From: Paenibacillus qinlingensis
GTDB lineage: Bacteria; Bacillota; Bacilli; Paenibacillales; NBRC-103111
Assembly: GCF_013204845.1 (NCBI RefSeq)
Contig: NZ_JABMKY010000010.1
Coordinates: 62,001 to 126,000, forward strand
Reading direction: 5' to 3'
Length of the DNA: 64,000 nt
Position numbers and translations under genes: made by a program. The notes below the pieces were generated by a model. It worked only from the letters and a program-made list of their open reading frames with translations. It did not search any database and had not been told where the DNA came from. Positions within the stretch are counted from its first letter, which is position 1; the number at the start of each line of letters is the position of its first letter. Of this stretch, positions 7,819-15,783 are shown piece by piece.

Positions 7819-9105
7819 ATGAAACCCATCAAGGTTGGTTTACTAGGATTAGGAACTGTAGGAACAGGTGTCGTACGTATTGTTGAAGGTCATCAAGAAG
7901 ATTTGCAACGTCAAACAGGTTCAGCTATCGAAATTGCAAAGATTCTTGTACAAGATAAATCCAAACATCGCAACATTTCTGTTGATGCAGATAAGCTTAC
8001 AGAGAACGTCTGGGACGTCATTGGCGATAGTGACATCGATATCGTTGTTGAAGTAATGGGTGGCGTTGAAGCAACGAAAGCCCACATTCTAACAGCACTT
8101 GGGAACGGCAAACACATCATTACAGCGAATAAGGATCTTATGGCGATGCATGGGGCTGAAATTTTGGCTAAAGCCGCTGAAAATAACTGTGATGTTTTTT
8201 ATGAGGCGAGTGTTGCAGGCGGGATTCCAATCATTCGTGCGCTTGTTGAAGGATTCTCCTCCGATCGCATTACGAAGATTATGGGGATTGTGAACGGCAC
8301 GACGAACTACATTTTAACCAAAATGAGTCAAGAAGGCGCAGCATATGCTGATGTTTTGAAAGAAGCACAGGAATTAGGTTATGCAGAAGCAGACCCAACT
8401 TCAGATGTTGAGGGCTTAGATGCGGCTCGCAAAATGACAATCTTATCGACACTTGGTTTTCATGCCAATGTCGCATTGAGCGATGTGGAAGCGAAAGGTA
8501 TTTCCAAGGTAACGAAGGAAGATATCCAGTACGGTAAAAAATTAGGGTATGAAGTAAAATTGCTGGGTATTGCTGAGAATCATGATGGCCATATCTCCGT
8601 CAGCGTTCAACCGACGATGGTCAAAAACTCGCATCCACTAGCTTCCGTAAATGGTGTATTCAATGCCGTTTATGTGACTGGTGAAGCGGTTGGTGAAACG
8701 ATGTTCTACGGTGCAGGTGCAGGCGAACTTCCTACGGCAACATCCGTTGTAGCTGACTTAGTGGCTGTTGTACGCAACTTGAAATTAGGTATTAATGGGC
8801 GTACGGTACAAGCTCCTTACAAAGAGAAGAAGCTTAAGACGGACGAACAAATTGCTTCCAAAAACTTCATCTTACTCCATGTTGAAGACAAAGCCGGCGT
8901 TCTTGCTCAAATTACACAAATTTTCGCAGAGCATGAAGTTAGCTTGGAATCCGTCTTCCAACATCCGAATAAATCGAACCCGAAAGCTGAGATCATCATT
9001 ATTACACATGATGCTAATCAAGCTAGCATGAAAAATGTATTGAATCAATTCGAATCCATGGACGTTATTCATGCGATTAAGAGTGTATATCGCGTAGAAG
9101 GCTAG
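7819..9105 (+). CDS. hom: Homoserine dehydrogenase
   Basis: Homoserine dehydrogenase, 428 residues, reduces aspartate semialdehyde to homoserine, the branch point to threonine and methionine. The NAD(P)-binding site GLLGLGTVGTGVVRI is at the N-terminus, the catalytic domain carries GIVNGTTNYILTKM, and a C-terminal ACT domain (from about 348, LLHVEDKAGVLAQITQIFAEH) should confer threonine feedback. It starts 29 bases after pheB behind GGAGG and is probably cotranscribed with it. A hairpin without a good T run and a repeat element separate it from thrB. No thrC lies in the window. Confidence 0.97.
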   Translation: MKPIKVGLLGLGTVGTGVVRIVEGHQEDLQRQTGSAIEIAKILVQDKSKHRNISVDADKLTENVWDVIGDSDIDIVVEVMGGVEATKAHILTALGNGKHIITANKDLMAMHGAEILAKAAENNCDVFYEASVAGGIPIIRALVEGFSSDRITKIMGIVNGTTNYILTKMSQEGAAYADVLKEAQELGYAEADPTSDVEGLDAARKMTILSTLGFHANVALSDVEAKGISKVTKEDIQYGKKLGYEVKLLGIAENHDGHISVSVQPTMVKNSHPLASVNGVFNAVYVTGEAVGETMFYGAGAGELPTATSVVADLVAVVRNLKLGINGRTVQAPYKEKKLKTDEQIASKNFILLHVEDKAGVLAQITQIFAEHEVSLESVFQHPNKSNPKAEIIIITHDANQASMKNVLNQFESMDVIHAIKSVYRVEG

Positions 9106-9112
9106 AAATCGG

Positions 9113-9142
9113 TAACGCACTCGTCCTAGGAGGAGTGCGTTA
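9113..9142 (+). terminator. Hairpin after hom (weak terminator)
   Basis: TAACGCACTC (9113-9122) pairs perfectly with GAGTGCGTTA (9133-9142). The following bases are only moderately T-rich, so read-through into thrB is possible. Confidence 0.6.
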
Positions 9143-9154
9143 GACGTTTATTTT

Positions 9155-9248
9155 AAATATAGGAATTCATATGTTTCACATAATTATTCGGGCTATATTT
9201 CTCCATAAAACGCTCCCGTCCCCGAAGGACGGCGTAGCCGTTTATTTT
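9155..9248 (+). repeat. Dispersed structured repeat, copy B
   Basis: AAATATAG (9155-9162) pairs with CTATATTT (9193-9200) around a GTTTCACA loop. The second hairpin is CGTCC (9217-9221) with GGACG (9227-9231), followed by GGCGTAGCCGTTTATTTT. It ends 25 bases before thrB. CGTTTATTTT also occurs immediately before the element (near 9145-9154). Confidence 0.85.
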
Positions 9249-9273
9249 GAGTGAAGAGAGGCGCAATTTCGAA

Positions 9274-10251
9274 ATGAGCTACAAGACAGAACAAAAGGTA
9301 AGGGTGAAAGTACCGGCAAGCACAGCGAATTTAGGTCCCGGCTTTGACTCCTTGGGGATGGCCTTGAACTTATATGCTTGGATTGATATGGCGATCTCTG
9401 ATCAGACAAGAATTCAATTGATCGGCGATCAGATGAGTGGAATTCCTACGGATAAATCGAATTTAATCTATAAAGTAGCTCAAATGGTGTTTGATAAAGC
9501 TGGCGTCTCGCATCCAGAACTTGAGATTTCCATGTATAGTGAAATTCCACTTACACGTGGTTTAGGAAGCAGTGCTTCGGCAATTGTAGGGGCACTTGCT
9601 GGTGCGAACGCGCTTATTGGGAATCGATTCTCAACCTATGAGCTGTTTCAAATTGCTTCGCGGCTAGAGAAGCACCCTGATAATGTAGGTGCTAGTCTAT
9701 ATGGCGGCATTGTCGTTGCATTCTGGGACGAAGTGAGAGCAGAGTCCATACGGATTGAGCCCCATCATAATTTGGAGGTGTTGGTGGCGATTCCAGCTTT
9801 CCAGCTATCGACCGAAAAGGCGAGAGGGGTTATGCCGCAGCATGTAAGTATGAAGGATGCGGTGTTCAATCTTAGTCACTCCTCGTTACTTGTTGCTGCC
9901 TTAAGCACGGGGAACCTAGAGATGATACGTCTTGCAATGAAGGATAGATTGCATCAACCCTATCGCGCGGCACTTATCCCAGGTATGAAGACACTCTTGA
10001 ATGAATGTGAAGACCATGGCGCGCTTGGTGTTGCTTTAAGTGGTGCGGGACCAACGATGTTAGCGCTAGTAGATGCACGCAGTGAGAAGAAGACGGAGCT
10101 AGAGGCATTTCTTCAAGGCACGTTGGCGAAGGAAGGCATAGAAGCCCAATTACTATGGTTGAAACCGAGCCAAGATGGTGTGACTACGAGCGTTCTTCAA
10201 AGCGGAGATGAGAGTCTTCTTTCATTAGTGGAAAATGAGGTGCTGGCATGA
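9274..10251 (+). CDS. thrB: Homoserine kinase
   Basis: Homoserine kinase, 325 residues, GHMP family, phosphorylates homoserine for threonine synthesis. Family motifs are present: VPASTANLGPGFDSLG near the start, the ATP-binding PLTRGLGSSASAIVGA at about 90-105, and ALSGAGPTMLAL near the C-terminus. ATG 9274 gives the normal N-terminus; an in-frame TTG at 9247 lies inside the repeat element and has no SD. The gene overlaps pheA by four bases (ATGA), so the two are translationally coupled. Confidence 0.96.
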   Translation: MSYKTEQKVRVKVPASTANLGPGFDSLGMALNLYAWIDMAISDQTRIQLIGDQMSGIPTDKSNLIYKVAQMVFDKAGVSHPELEISMYSEIPLTRGLGSSASAIVGALAGANALIGNRFSTYELFQIASRLEKHPDNVGASLYGGIVVAFWDEVRAESIRIEPHHNLEVLVAIPAFQLSTEKARGVMPQHVSMKDAVFNLSHSSLLVAALSTGNLEMIRLAMKDRLHQPYRAALIPGMKTLLNECEDHGALGVALSGAGPTMLALVDARSEKKTELEAFLQGTLAKEGIEAQLLWLKPSQDGVTTSVLQSGDESLLSLVENEVLA

Positions 10252-11114
10252 AGCGAGTTGCGATTCTTGGACCCAGTACGTTCTCGGAAGAAGCTACACG
10301 TCACTTTCTAGGTGAGAATTTTACGTATGTCTCCTATAAGTTAATCTCAGAGGTTTTCAATGCAACGGCATCGGGTGAAACCGATTTAAGCGTGATTCCA
10401 ATTGAGAATACGCTAGAAGGCTCTGTACATCTCCATGTGGATTGGCTCGTTCATGAAGTCGATCTCCCGATTCGAGCAGAATGGGTATTTCCAATCGATA
10501 TGAATCTCATTGGTTACCCGAATCCCGATGCAGAGGTTGACGGATTGAATCCATTTCGTCACATTCGGAAGGTACTCTCCCATCAAGTTGTGCCTGCACA
10601 ATGCAATCAATTTATGAAGCAATATTTGCGTGAGGCCGAGTTTGAGCAAGTGAGCTCTACGGCTGAGGGAGTACGTATCGTCTCTACGCTTAAGGACCCG
10701 ACGGTCGCTGCGATTGGGACAGCCATTGCCTCGACGAACTATGATGTGCCGATGCTGCGACGCGAGATTCAAGATCACAAGGATAACATGACTCGCTTCT
10801 TGCTTGTTGGTAAAGAAGCGTCGGAGTTGATGCCGTCGGAAGATATGAAGACGACGATTCTGGTTACCCTGCCAGATGATTATCCTGGTGCCTTGCACCA
10901 AGTGCTTTCGGCTTTTGCATGGCGAAGGATCAATCTTTCGAAGATTGAATCGAAGCCAACGAAGAAGAAGCTTGGCATTTATTATTTCTATATTGATATT
11001 GCGGGAACGATGGACTCTGTTCTTTTGCCTTCTGCTATTCAAGAGATCGAAGCTATTGGATGCCAGGTTCGAATTTTGGGCTGTTATCCAAGCTATCCTT
11101 ATATTAGTTCTTAA
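10248..11114 (+). CDS. pheA: Prephenate dehydratase
   Basis: Prephenate dehydratase, 288 residues, converts prephenate to phenylpyruvate in phenylalanine synthesis. The N-terminal catalytic domain starts MKRVAILGPSTFSEEAT and contains the family motif DNMTRFLLVG with its Thr-Arg-Phe. The C-terminal ACT domain (from about 205, GALHQVLSAFAWRRINLSKI) would bind phenylalanine; its usual ESRP is ESKP here. It overlaps the end of thrB and is followed by a terminator. Confidence 0.96.
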   Translation: MKRVAILGPSTFSEEATRHFLGENFTYVSYKLISEVFNATASGETDLSVIPIENTLEGSVHLHVDWLVHEVDLPIRAEWVFPIDMNLIGYPNPDAEVDGLNPFRHIRKVLSHQVVPAQCNQFMKQYLREAEFEQVSSTAEGVRIVSTLKDPTVAAIGTAIASTNYDVPMLRREIQDHKDNMTRFLLVGKEASELMPSEDMKTTILVTLPDDYPGALHQVLSAFAWRRINLSKIESKPTKKKLGIYYFYIDIAGTMDSVLLPSAIQEIEAIGCQVRILGCYPSYPYISS

Positions 11115-11118
11115 GAGA

Positions 11119-11153
11119 AATCCCTTGCGTTTATGACGCGAGGGATTTTTTTT
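11119..11153 (+). terminator. Terminator after pheA
   Basis: AATCCCTTGCGT (11119-11130) pairs with ACGCGAGGGATT (11136-11147), followed by a long T run. Confidence 0.9.
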
Positions 11154-11314
11154 GTGCGACAGGGGCAAAAGCCTAGGAACGTGCATAAACTGTAATATCA
11201 TGAGTGTGAATAAGCGAATGCTGACGCGGCCGAGTACATGGCGATTGAAAGAGAAACGCGAAGGAGATGCTTACGAAACCAGTTTTCTGACGAAAACTTT
11301 AAGGAGGTAGGGTT

Positions 11315-12586
11315 TTGAAAATCCATATTGTCAAAAAAGGCGATACCCTGTACGAGCTCGCAAAAAAATACAACACCACCCTAGACCAGATTATTGCACT
11401 TAATCCGCAAATAGCTAATCCGAATCAGATTGACATTGGGATGAAAGTGAAGATCCCATCTACACCTAAACCGGTAGATCCACCTGCATCTGACTTTGTT
11501 TATAAGCATGTTGTACAGCAAGGTGATAGTTTATGGAAGCTAGGAAAAGCCTGGGATGTGCCATTGCAAGCGATGATTAAAGCGAATGCACACCTAAAGA
11601 ATCCAAATGTACTTATGACGGGTGATATTGTTTTTGTCCCCAAAATGCAGCATGGACATACGCACAGCAATCAGCATGGGGCGCATCACACGCACCACAA
11701 TACATCAAAACTCAGCACAGAGCCGTTTGCTCCCATGCCTATAACTCAGCCCGTACCACCAACTGATGATTATCAACAGCCAATTATCGCGAGCCCGCAA
11801 CCACCTGTCGTTGAAGCACCTCCGTTATCTACGGGGGAAACGGTTCCAGCTATGCCACAAGTAACGCAGCCGGCGCCGGTTATTCCAGCTCCAGTCATGG
11901 AAGATTATGGACTCCATCAACCCTATGGGCAAGCGGAACATCCGTTCCAACAATTTCATATTACAGCCACAGAAGTCTTTGCATACCCTGAGCAGCAGCA
12001 TGAGGCCATGACGCTTCCGGCGTATCCACCTTATCAGGAAGAGCCTTGTGAGCAGCTTCCTACAATGGTAGCGCCAGTTACTGTGATGCATGAAGGTTGT
12101 GGGTGCGGGGGGCCTTCTGTGAATGAGCAACCTTGGATGAACTATCCAGCTCATTATGCGAATGTGCCTATGGGGAACCCTTGGGACAATGCGCCACAGG
12201 AAATGCAAACGATGCAAGCAATGCCTGCCTTTTATCCGCCACCGATGCCGTATGATCACCCGATGGCGCAGCATTATGCGTTCCAACATGATCCCTATGG
12301 GATTCCTTATGCGGGAGCAGGTCATCATGCTCCTTATGAAGAATCAACTTTGTTGCCGCAAGTTCATACTCATGAACTGAAGCAGGTTACGGATACAGTA
12401 GCGGAAATTGACATTGACATTCGTGATAAGCAAAAATCAGTTAAACCGAAAACGAATGGAAGTCGCTCAACACGAAAAGTGAAATTATCAGGAGCATCAG
12501 CGTTGAGTGCATTCTTACAGCAACAAGAAAGAGGCTTAGAGAAGCGGGAACCTAGCAAATCGAACGGTCCATGGATTAATTTCTAA
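11315..12586 (+). CDS. safA: LysM protein, SafA-like spore coat morphogen
   Basis: A 423-residue protein with two LysM domains (about 1-48, IHIVKKGDTLYELAKKY; and about 67-112, HVVQQGDSLWKLGKAW) that should bind peptidoglycan. The long middle is rich in Pro, Gln, His, Met and Tyr, with a CGCGG motif at about 269-273, and the C-terminus is basic. LysM followed by a His/Pro/Tyr-rich tail and a place near pheA fit SafA, which organises the inner spore coat in B. subtilis. There is no signal peptide, as expected for a mother-cell protein. The start is TTG 11315 behind AAGGAGG (11301-11307). The symbol is by architecture and location; the tail does not align by eye. Confidence 0.75.
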   Translation: MKIHIVKKGDTLYELAKKYNTTLDQIIALNPQIANPNQIDIGMKVKIPSTPKPVDPPASDFVYKHVVQQGDSLWKLGKAWDVPLQAMIKANAHLKNPNVLMTGDIVFVPKMQHGHTHSNQHGAHHTHHNTSKLSTEPFAPMPITQPVPPTDDYQQPIIASPQPPVVEAPPLSTGETVPAMPQVTQPAPVIPAPVMEDYGLHQPYGQAEHPFQQFHITATEVFAYPEQQHEAMTLPAYPPYQEEPCEQLPTMVAPVTVMHEGCGCGGPSVNEQPWMNYPAHYANVPMGNPWDNAPQEMQTMQAMPAFYPPPMPYDHPMAQHYAFQHDPYGIPYAGAGHHAPYEESTLLPQVHTHELKQVTDTVAEIDIDIRDKQKSVKPKTNGSRSTRKVKLSGASALSAFLQQQERGLEKREPSKSNGPWINF

Positions 12587-12599
12587 GTTTCAAAAAAAT

Positions 12600-12637
12600 A
12601 AGCCTCAAATCACGATCTATATCGTGGTTTGAGGCTT
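12600..12637. terminator. Bidirectional terminator between safA-like and sigma-factor genes
   Basis: AAGCCTCAAATCACGAT (12600-12616) pairs perfectly with ATCGTGGTTTGAGGCTT (12621-12637, one G-T pair), with A and T runs on both sides. Confidence 0.93.
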
Positions 12638-12655
12638 TTATATGTTGTAAAGGAA

Positions 12656-13267
12656 TCAAGCGATCATGCCTAGTGTAAAGAAGGTCATTAAACCTATAAC
12701 AAAATTCATTCCCCACTTTTTGCGAAGAAGCTCACGCCCCCGGTGCAAACGAGTTTTCACAGTCGTAATCGGCAGGTTCAGACGCTCACTAATTTCTTGA
12801 AGAGAAAGCTCCTCTAAATAGTACAGCGTAATAATACCTTTATATTTGTCTGCTAATTTGTTAATGGATGCGTGCATATGCTCTTGAATTTCGGTTTGAA
12901 GCACGGCATGTTCCGGCGATTGATCTTGACTGGCAAGCTTACTGTAGTAGCTGTAATCATCATCAAAATCATTTAGCTCCGCATCGAGAGATTGAACAGG
13001 CCGTTTTTTACGTAGCAAATCGATGGCAACATTTTTTCCGATCCGATAAATCCAGGTTGAGAAATTCTGGCTTTCATCAAAGTGGTTTAAATTCAAATAG
13101 ACGCGGATAAAGGTTTCTTGCACAATATCCTCAGAATCAGGACGGTTATGCAGCATCTTAAACGCAAGCTTTTGTATTTTGCTACGATAGAGCTCGACTA
13201 ACTCCACGAAAGCGTTGCGATCGCCTCGTCTGGATAATTGAATTAATTGAAGTTCTGCCACATTCAT
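12656..13267 (-). CDS. ECF sigma factor, SigW-like, with hydrophobic C-terminal tail
   Basis: A 203-residue extracytoplasmic-function sigma factor. Region 2 (ALKF-type helix through EDIVQETFIRVYLNLNHF and FSTWIYRIGKNVAIDLLRKK) and region 4 (LSLQEISERLNLPITTVKTRLHRGRELLRKKW) are complete and closest by eye to SigW of Bacillus. After region 4 comes an added hydrophobic tail of about 17 residues (GMNFVIGLMTFFTLGMIA) that could insert in the membrane. No anti-sigma gene follows: the next gene on this strand side is the convergent LysM gene. Start 13267 is set by AAGGAGGG upstream; earlier in-frame starts lack one. Confidence 0.87.
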   Translation of the reverse strand: MNVAELQLIQLSRRGDRNAFVELVELYRSKIQKLAFKMLHNRPDSEDIVQETFIRVYLNLNHFDESQNFSTWIYRIGKNVAIDLLRKKRPVQSLDAELNDFDDDYSYYSKLASQDQSPEHAVLQTEIQEHMHASINKLADKYKGIITLYYLEELSLQEISERLNLPITTVKTRLHRGRELLRKKWGMNFVIGLMTFFTLGMIA

Positions 13268-13481
13268 GATGTTTCCCTCCTTAGAGTTGTCGTTTAGAAA
13301 AAAGGTGTAGACCAGTCTCATCTGCTTATATCATATATATCGTCATTCCTGTATGCCTATGAGAGTTTTTATCTATCTTTGACTATATCATTTCTGTGGC
13401 TACAGTCAAATTCAAATGAGTGCGAGAGTACAATTATAACCAATTGTTACCGAAATCATGTAAGTTTCGTGACAATTTATA

Positions 13482-13547
13482 GGGATCTTTGACGAAGTCA
13501 AAGTCTCTCTGCTTTGGGATCTTTGACGAAGTCAAAGTCTCTCTGCT
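13482..13547. repeat. Tandem duplication of a 32-bp unit with inner palindrome
   Basis: Two identical 32-bp copies (13482-13513 and 13516-13547) are separated by TT, a 34-bp period. Each contains CTTTGAC-GAA-GTCAAAG, a perfect 7-bp inverted repeat. The right end touches the stop codon of the small minus-strand gene. Confidence 0.95.
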
Positions 13548-13710
13548 AGCTACGAGGACTTGGATTGGAATGGGAGACCGAGGTTGTATTCGTATTCGGG
13601 GGACCATTTCCAATCTTATGAATTTCGTTCCACAAAGCCACACTTCCCCATAATAAAACGACGCCGATAATTAGGAGAGTTGTGCGTTTAATTGGTTTTC
13701 TTCCGTTCAT
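13546..13710 (-). CDS. Small single-pass membrane protein, 54 residues
   Basis: Not recognised as any family. The frame from ATG 13710 to TAG 13546-13548 gives a 54-residue protein: a basic start (MNGRKPIKRT), one predicted membrane helix (LLIIGVVLLWGSVALW, about 12-27), then a polar Asn/Ser/Thr/Pro tail (NGPPNTNTTSVS). This topology, positive inside, is that of a real small membrane protein. GGTG lies about 8 bases before the ATG, a modest SD. It lies upstream of the sigma factor on the same strand, separated by the tandem repeat, so the two could be cotranscribed. A role as a sigma-factor partner is only a guess. Confidence 0.55.
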   Translation of the reverse strand: MNGRKPIKRTTLLIIGVVLLWGSVALWNEIHKIGNGPPNTNTTSVSHSNPSPRS

Positions 13711-13828
13711 GGTAAATTCACCATCCGTCTTGATTGGTTTGCTTCTCTTCCTTCTCTTCTATGGTAAATGATGTATAGTGCTTCTTGCAAATGGAAACAA
13801 TACGAAAAAACAAGAAGAAGGGGATAAC

Positions 13829-14491
13829 GTGATTGTACATCGATTCTTGAAGCAATTGAAGAAAAGACTACGCTGGAAGCGAAGTTGGTTGACCTTAGGG
13901 ATATTCGTTCTGGTTGTTATGGTTTCCTGGTCCGTATTTGATAATGATGCCCCCTACAATCCGAAAGTTGCCACTCGCACGACCATTGCTGGTATAACAC
14001 CAGAAGAAGATGTACGACTTCAGGAAGCAACGAAATTGTTACAAACCATTTCGGATCGCAGAGAAAGCTATTTGCTCAAGTCCTATGTTTGTGGAGAAGA
14101 ACGCAGTCAATTGGGTTCGCATACGTCACAAGAACTACTTTCACTGCAGAAACAACATCCTAGTTGGCAGGTAAGCATTCAAGAGACAGGCGAGGTTGTT
14201 TTTACGGAAAACATTGAAGATTTATCACCAGACTGCAAAGAAAGAGCAGTATTCGGGATAGACGGCAGCAGCAATTTGTCGTTATTCAATGGGACCCCTG
14301 CAAACAATCACATTATTCGCACCTTTTTCCAACTCAATATTCAGCAGTTAGAAAGCAGTTTACCAAGAGATACAGTGGCACAACTCCACGAAGGAATTCG
14401 AGTTACGGATATAGAGGAGTATAATAGCGTATTATCTACGTTCAGCGATTATGCCATAGAAGTTACGGAAGGTGCAATGTCACGTCCTTAG
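13829..14491 (+). CDS. bofC: Forespore regulator BofC (intercompartmental signalling)
   Basis: BofC, 220 residues. In B. subtilis it is a forespore protein that delays SpoIVB-dependent activation of pro-sigma-K. One membrane helix near the N-terminus (WLTLGIFVLVVMVSWSVF) exports the rest. The conserved core reads YVCGEERSQLGSHTSQEL, then LSPDCKERAVFGID and IIRTFFQLNIQQLESSLP. GTG 13829 follows AAGGGG (13818-13823); an in-frame GTG at 13778 has no SD. It sits next to ruv genes as in B. subtilis. Confidence 0.88.
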   Translation: MIVHRFLKQLKKRLRWKRSWLTLGIFVLVVMVSWSVFDNDAPYNPKVATRTTIAGITPEEDVRLQEATKLLQTISDRRESYLLKSYVCGEERSQLGSHTSQELLSLQKQHPSWQVSIQETGEVVFTENIEDLSPDCKERAVFGIDGSSNLSLFNGTPANNHIIRTFFQLNIQQLESSLPRDTVAQLHEGIRVTDIEEYNSVLSTFSDYAIEVTEGAMSRP

Positions 14492-14518
14492 TTCAAACAA
14501 TACCATAGAAAAAGCCTC

Positions 14519-14559
14519 AGAGATAGTTTCGGGAATTCCCGAGTCTATCTCTTTTTTTT
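14519..14559 (+). terminator. Terminator after bofC
   Basis: AGAGATAG (14519-14526) pairs with CTATCTCT (14544-14551), with an inner CGGGAATTCCCG palindrome, followed by eight T. Confidence 0.9.
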
Positions 14560-14565
14560 GTTATC

Positions 14566-14574
14566 TGCTATAAT
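14566..14574 (+). promoter_or_regulatory. Extended -10 promoter of the ruvCAB operon
   Basis: TGCTATAAT (14566-14574) is an extended -10 directly after the bofC terminator. No good -35 is visible. Confidence 0.55.
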
Positions 14575-14624
14575 GGAAATGACTACATATGTTCGCTTTT
14601 TTTAATAGATGGGAGAGAAATTTT

Positions 14625-15125
14625 TTGCGTATTCTAGGGATTGATCCAGGGATCGCGATCGTAGGCTTTGGCTTTATTGATAAAATCGGCAGTAAATTAG
14701 TTCCGGTACAATATGGTTCGATTCAAACGGAAGCACACACGGATCCAGGTATCCGGTTGAAGGATGTCTATGACGCTACAGTACAATTGATAGAGAAATA
14801 TAAACCAGATGTGATGTCCATTGAGAAACTATTTTTTAATCGAAATGTAACAACGGCATTCACTGTAGGCCAAGCGCGAGGCGTAATGATCCTTGCGGGC
14901 GTGCAGGCTGGGTTGCCAATTGCTGAATATACACCACTTCAAGTCAAACAAGCTGTAGTAGGTTATGGGAATGCCGAGAAGAGGCAAGTGCAAGAAATGG
15001 TTAAGATTTTGTTGAAGTTGTCCCAAATACCGAAACCAGATGATGTCGCTGATGCGCTGGCTATCGCTATTTGTCATGCCCATTCCTCCGCACTCCAATC
15101 TAGAATAAACGAGGTCAAACGATGA
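14625..15125 (+). CDS. ruvC: Holliday junction resolvase RuvC
   Basis: RuvC, 166 residues, cuts Holliday junctions as the third part of RuvABC. It begins MRILGIDPGIAIVGFG with the first catalytic Asp; Glu in SIEKLFF and the Asp pair in PDDVADALAIAICH complete the acidic active site. TTG 14625 follows GGGAGAG (14611-14617) with 7-base spacing and gives the family N-terminus; the in-frame ATG at 14589 would add a non-homologous leader. Its last bases overlap the ruvA start. B. subtilis lacks ruvC and uses RecU, so this gene separates the organism from Bacillus proper. Confidence 0.95.
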   Translation: MRILGIDPGIAIVGFGFIDKIGSKLVPVQYGSIQTEAHTDPGIRLKDVYDATVQLIEKYKPDVMSIEKLFFNRNVTTAFTVGQARGVMILAGVQAGLPIAEYTPLQVKQAVVGYGNAEKRQVQEMVKILLKLSQIPKPDDVADALAIAICHAHSSALQSRINEVKR

Positions 15126-15751
15126 TAGATTTCTTACGAGGTAAAGTTGCTCTGCGTGAAAGTGATTATGCGGTTCTCGATGTGAATGGCGTGGGCTATC
15201 GTGTTTTTTGCCCGAATCCTTATGCGCTTTCGCATAAAGAGAATGAGGATGTCACCATGTTCATTCATTATCATGTAAGAGAAGATGCTCATCTTCTGTT
15301 TGGCTTTATTACGCGCGATGAACAGTCGTTATTCCGTTTATTGCTGGATGTCAGCGGTATTGGTCCCAAAGTAGCGCTCGGCATACTAGCAGCAGGTGGA
15401 AGACCGGAAGCGGTCATACTTGCGATAAGCCAAGAGAATTTGGCGTTTCTGACAAAGCTTCCTGGTATCGGCAAGAAAACAGCCCAACGAATTATTCTAG
15501 ACTTGAAAGATAAGCTAGGCTCTGTGAGTTTCTCAAGTCCAGAGGCTGCTGTCGCATTAAGTGTTGTCGGATCGGCACAATTAACTGAAGGCGGGCTGCC
15601 TTGGAGCGAAGCGAAGGAAGCCTTGATGACACTTGGCTATACGGAGGCAGAAGTCGATCGTGCATGGCTGCAAGTGAAGCCAAAAGCGGGACCATCGGAT
15701 TCAGTTGATGTGCTGGTAAAGCTTGCTTTACAAGCTTTATTCACCATGTAA
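15122..15751 (+). CDS. ruvA: Holliday junction DNA-binding protein RuvA
   Basis: RuvA, 209 residues, the tetramer that holds the four-way junction and loads RuvB. Domain I is an OB fold (MIDFLRGKVALRESDYAVLDVNGVGYRV, start only). Domain II has two helix-hairpin-helix motifs (LLDVSGIGPKVALGIL and LTKLPGIGKKTAQRI). Domain III at the C-terminus binds RuvB. ATG 15122 overlaps the ruvC stop by four bases, giving coupled translation. Confidence 0.97.
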   Translation: MIDFLRGKVALRESDYAVLDVNGVGYRVFCPNPYALSHKENEDVTMFIHYHVREDAHLLFGFITRDEQSLFRLLLDVSGIGPKVALGILAAGGRPEAVILAISQENLAFLTKLPGIGKKTAQRIILDLKDKLGSVSFSSPEAAVALSVVGSAQLTEGGLPWSEAKEALMTLGYTEAEVDRAWLQVKPKAGPSDSVDVLVKLALQALFTM

Positions 15752-15783
15752 GGAACTGAACGTGCAAAGGAAGGAGGGACACC

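Noticed and set aside
10413..11201. Long minus-strand frame (262 residues) opposite pheA
   Set aside because: Basic, non-homologous composition; pheA is complete and certain on the other strand.
13434..13643. Minus-strand frame of 69 residues across the tandem repeat
   Set aside because: The overlapping 54-residue frame from 13710 has better start, topology and stop; this one has neither SD nor sensible composition.
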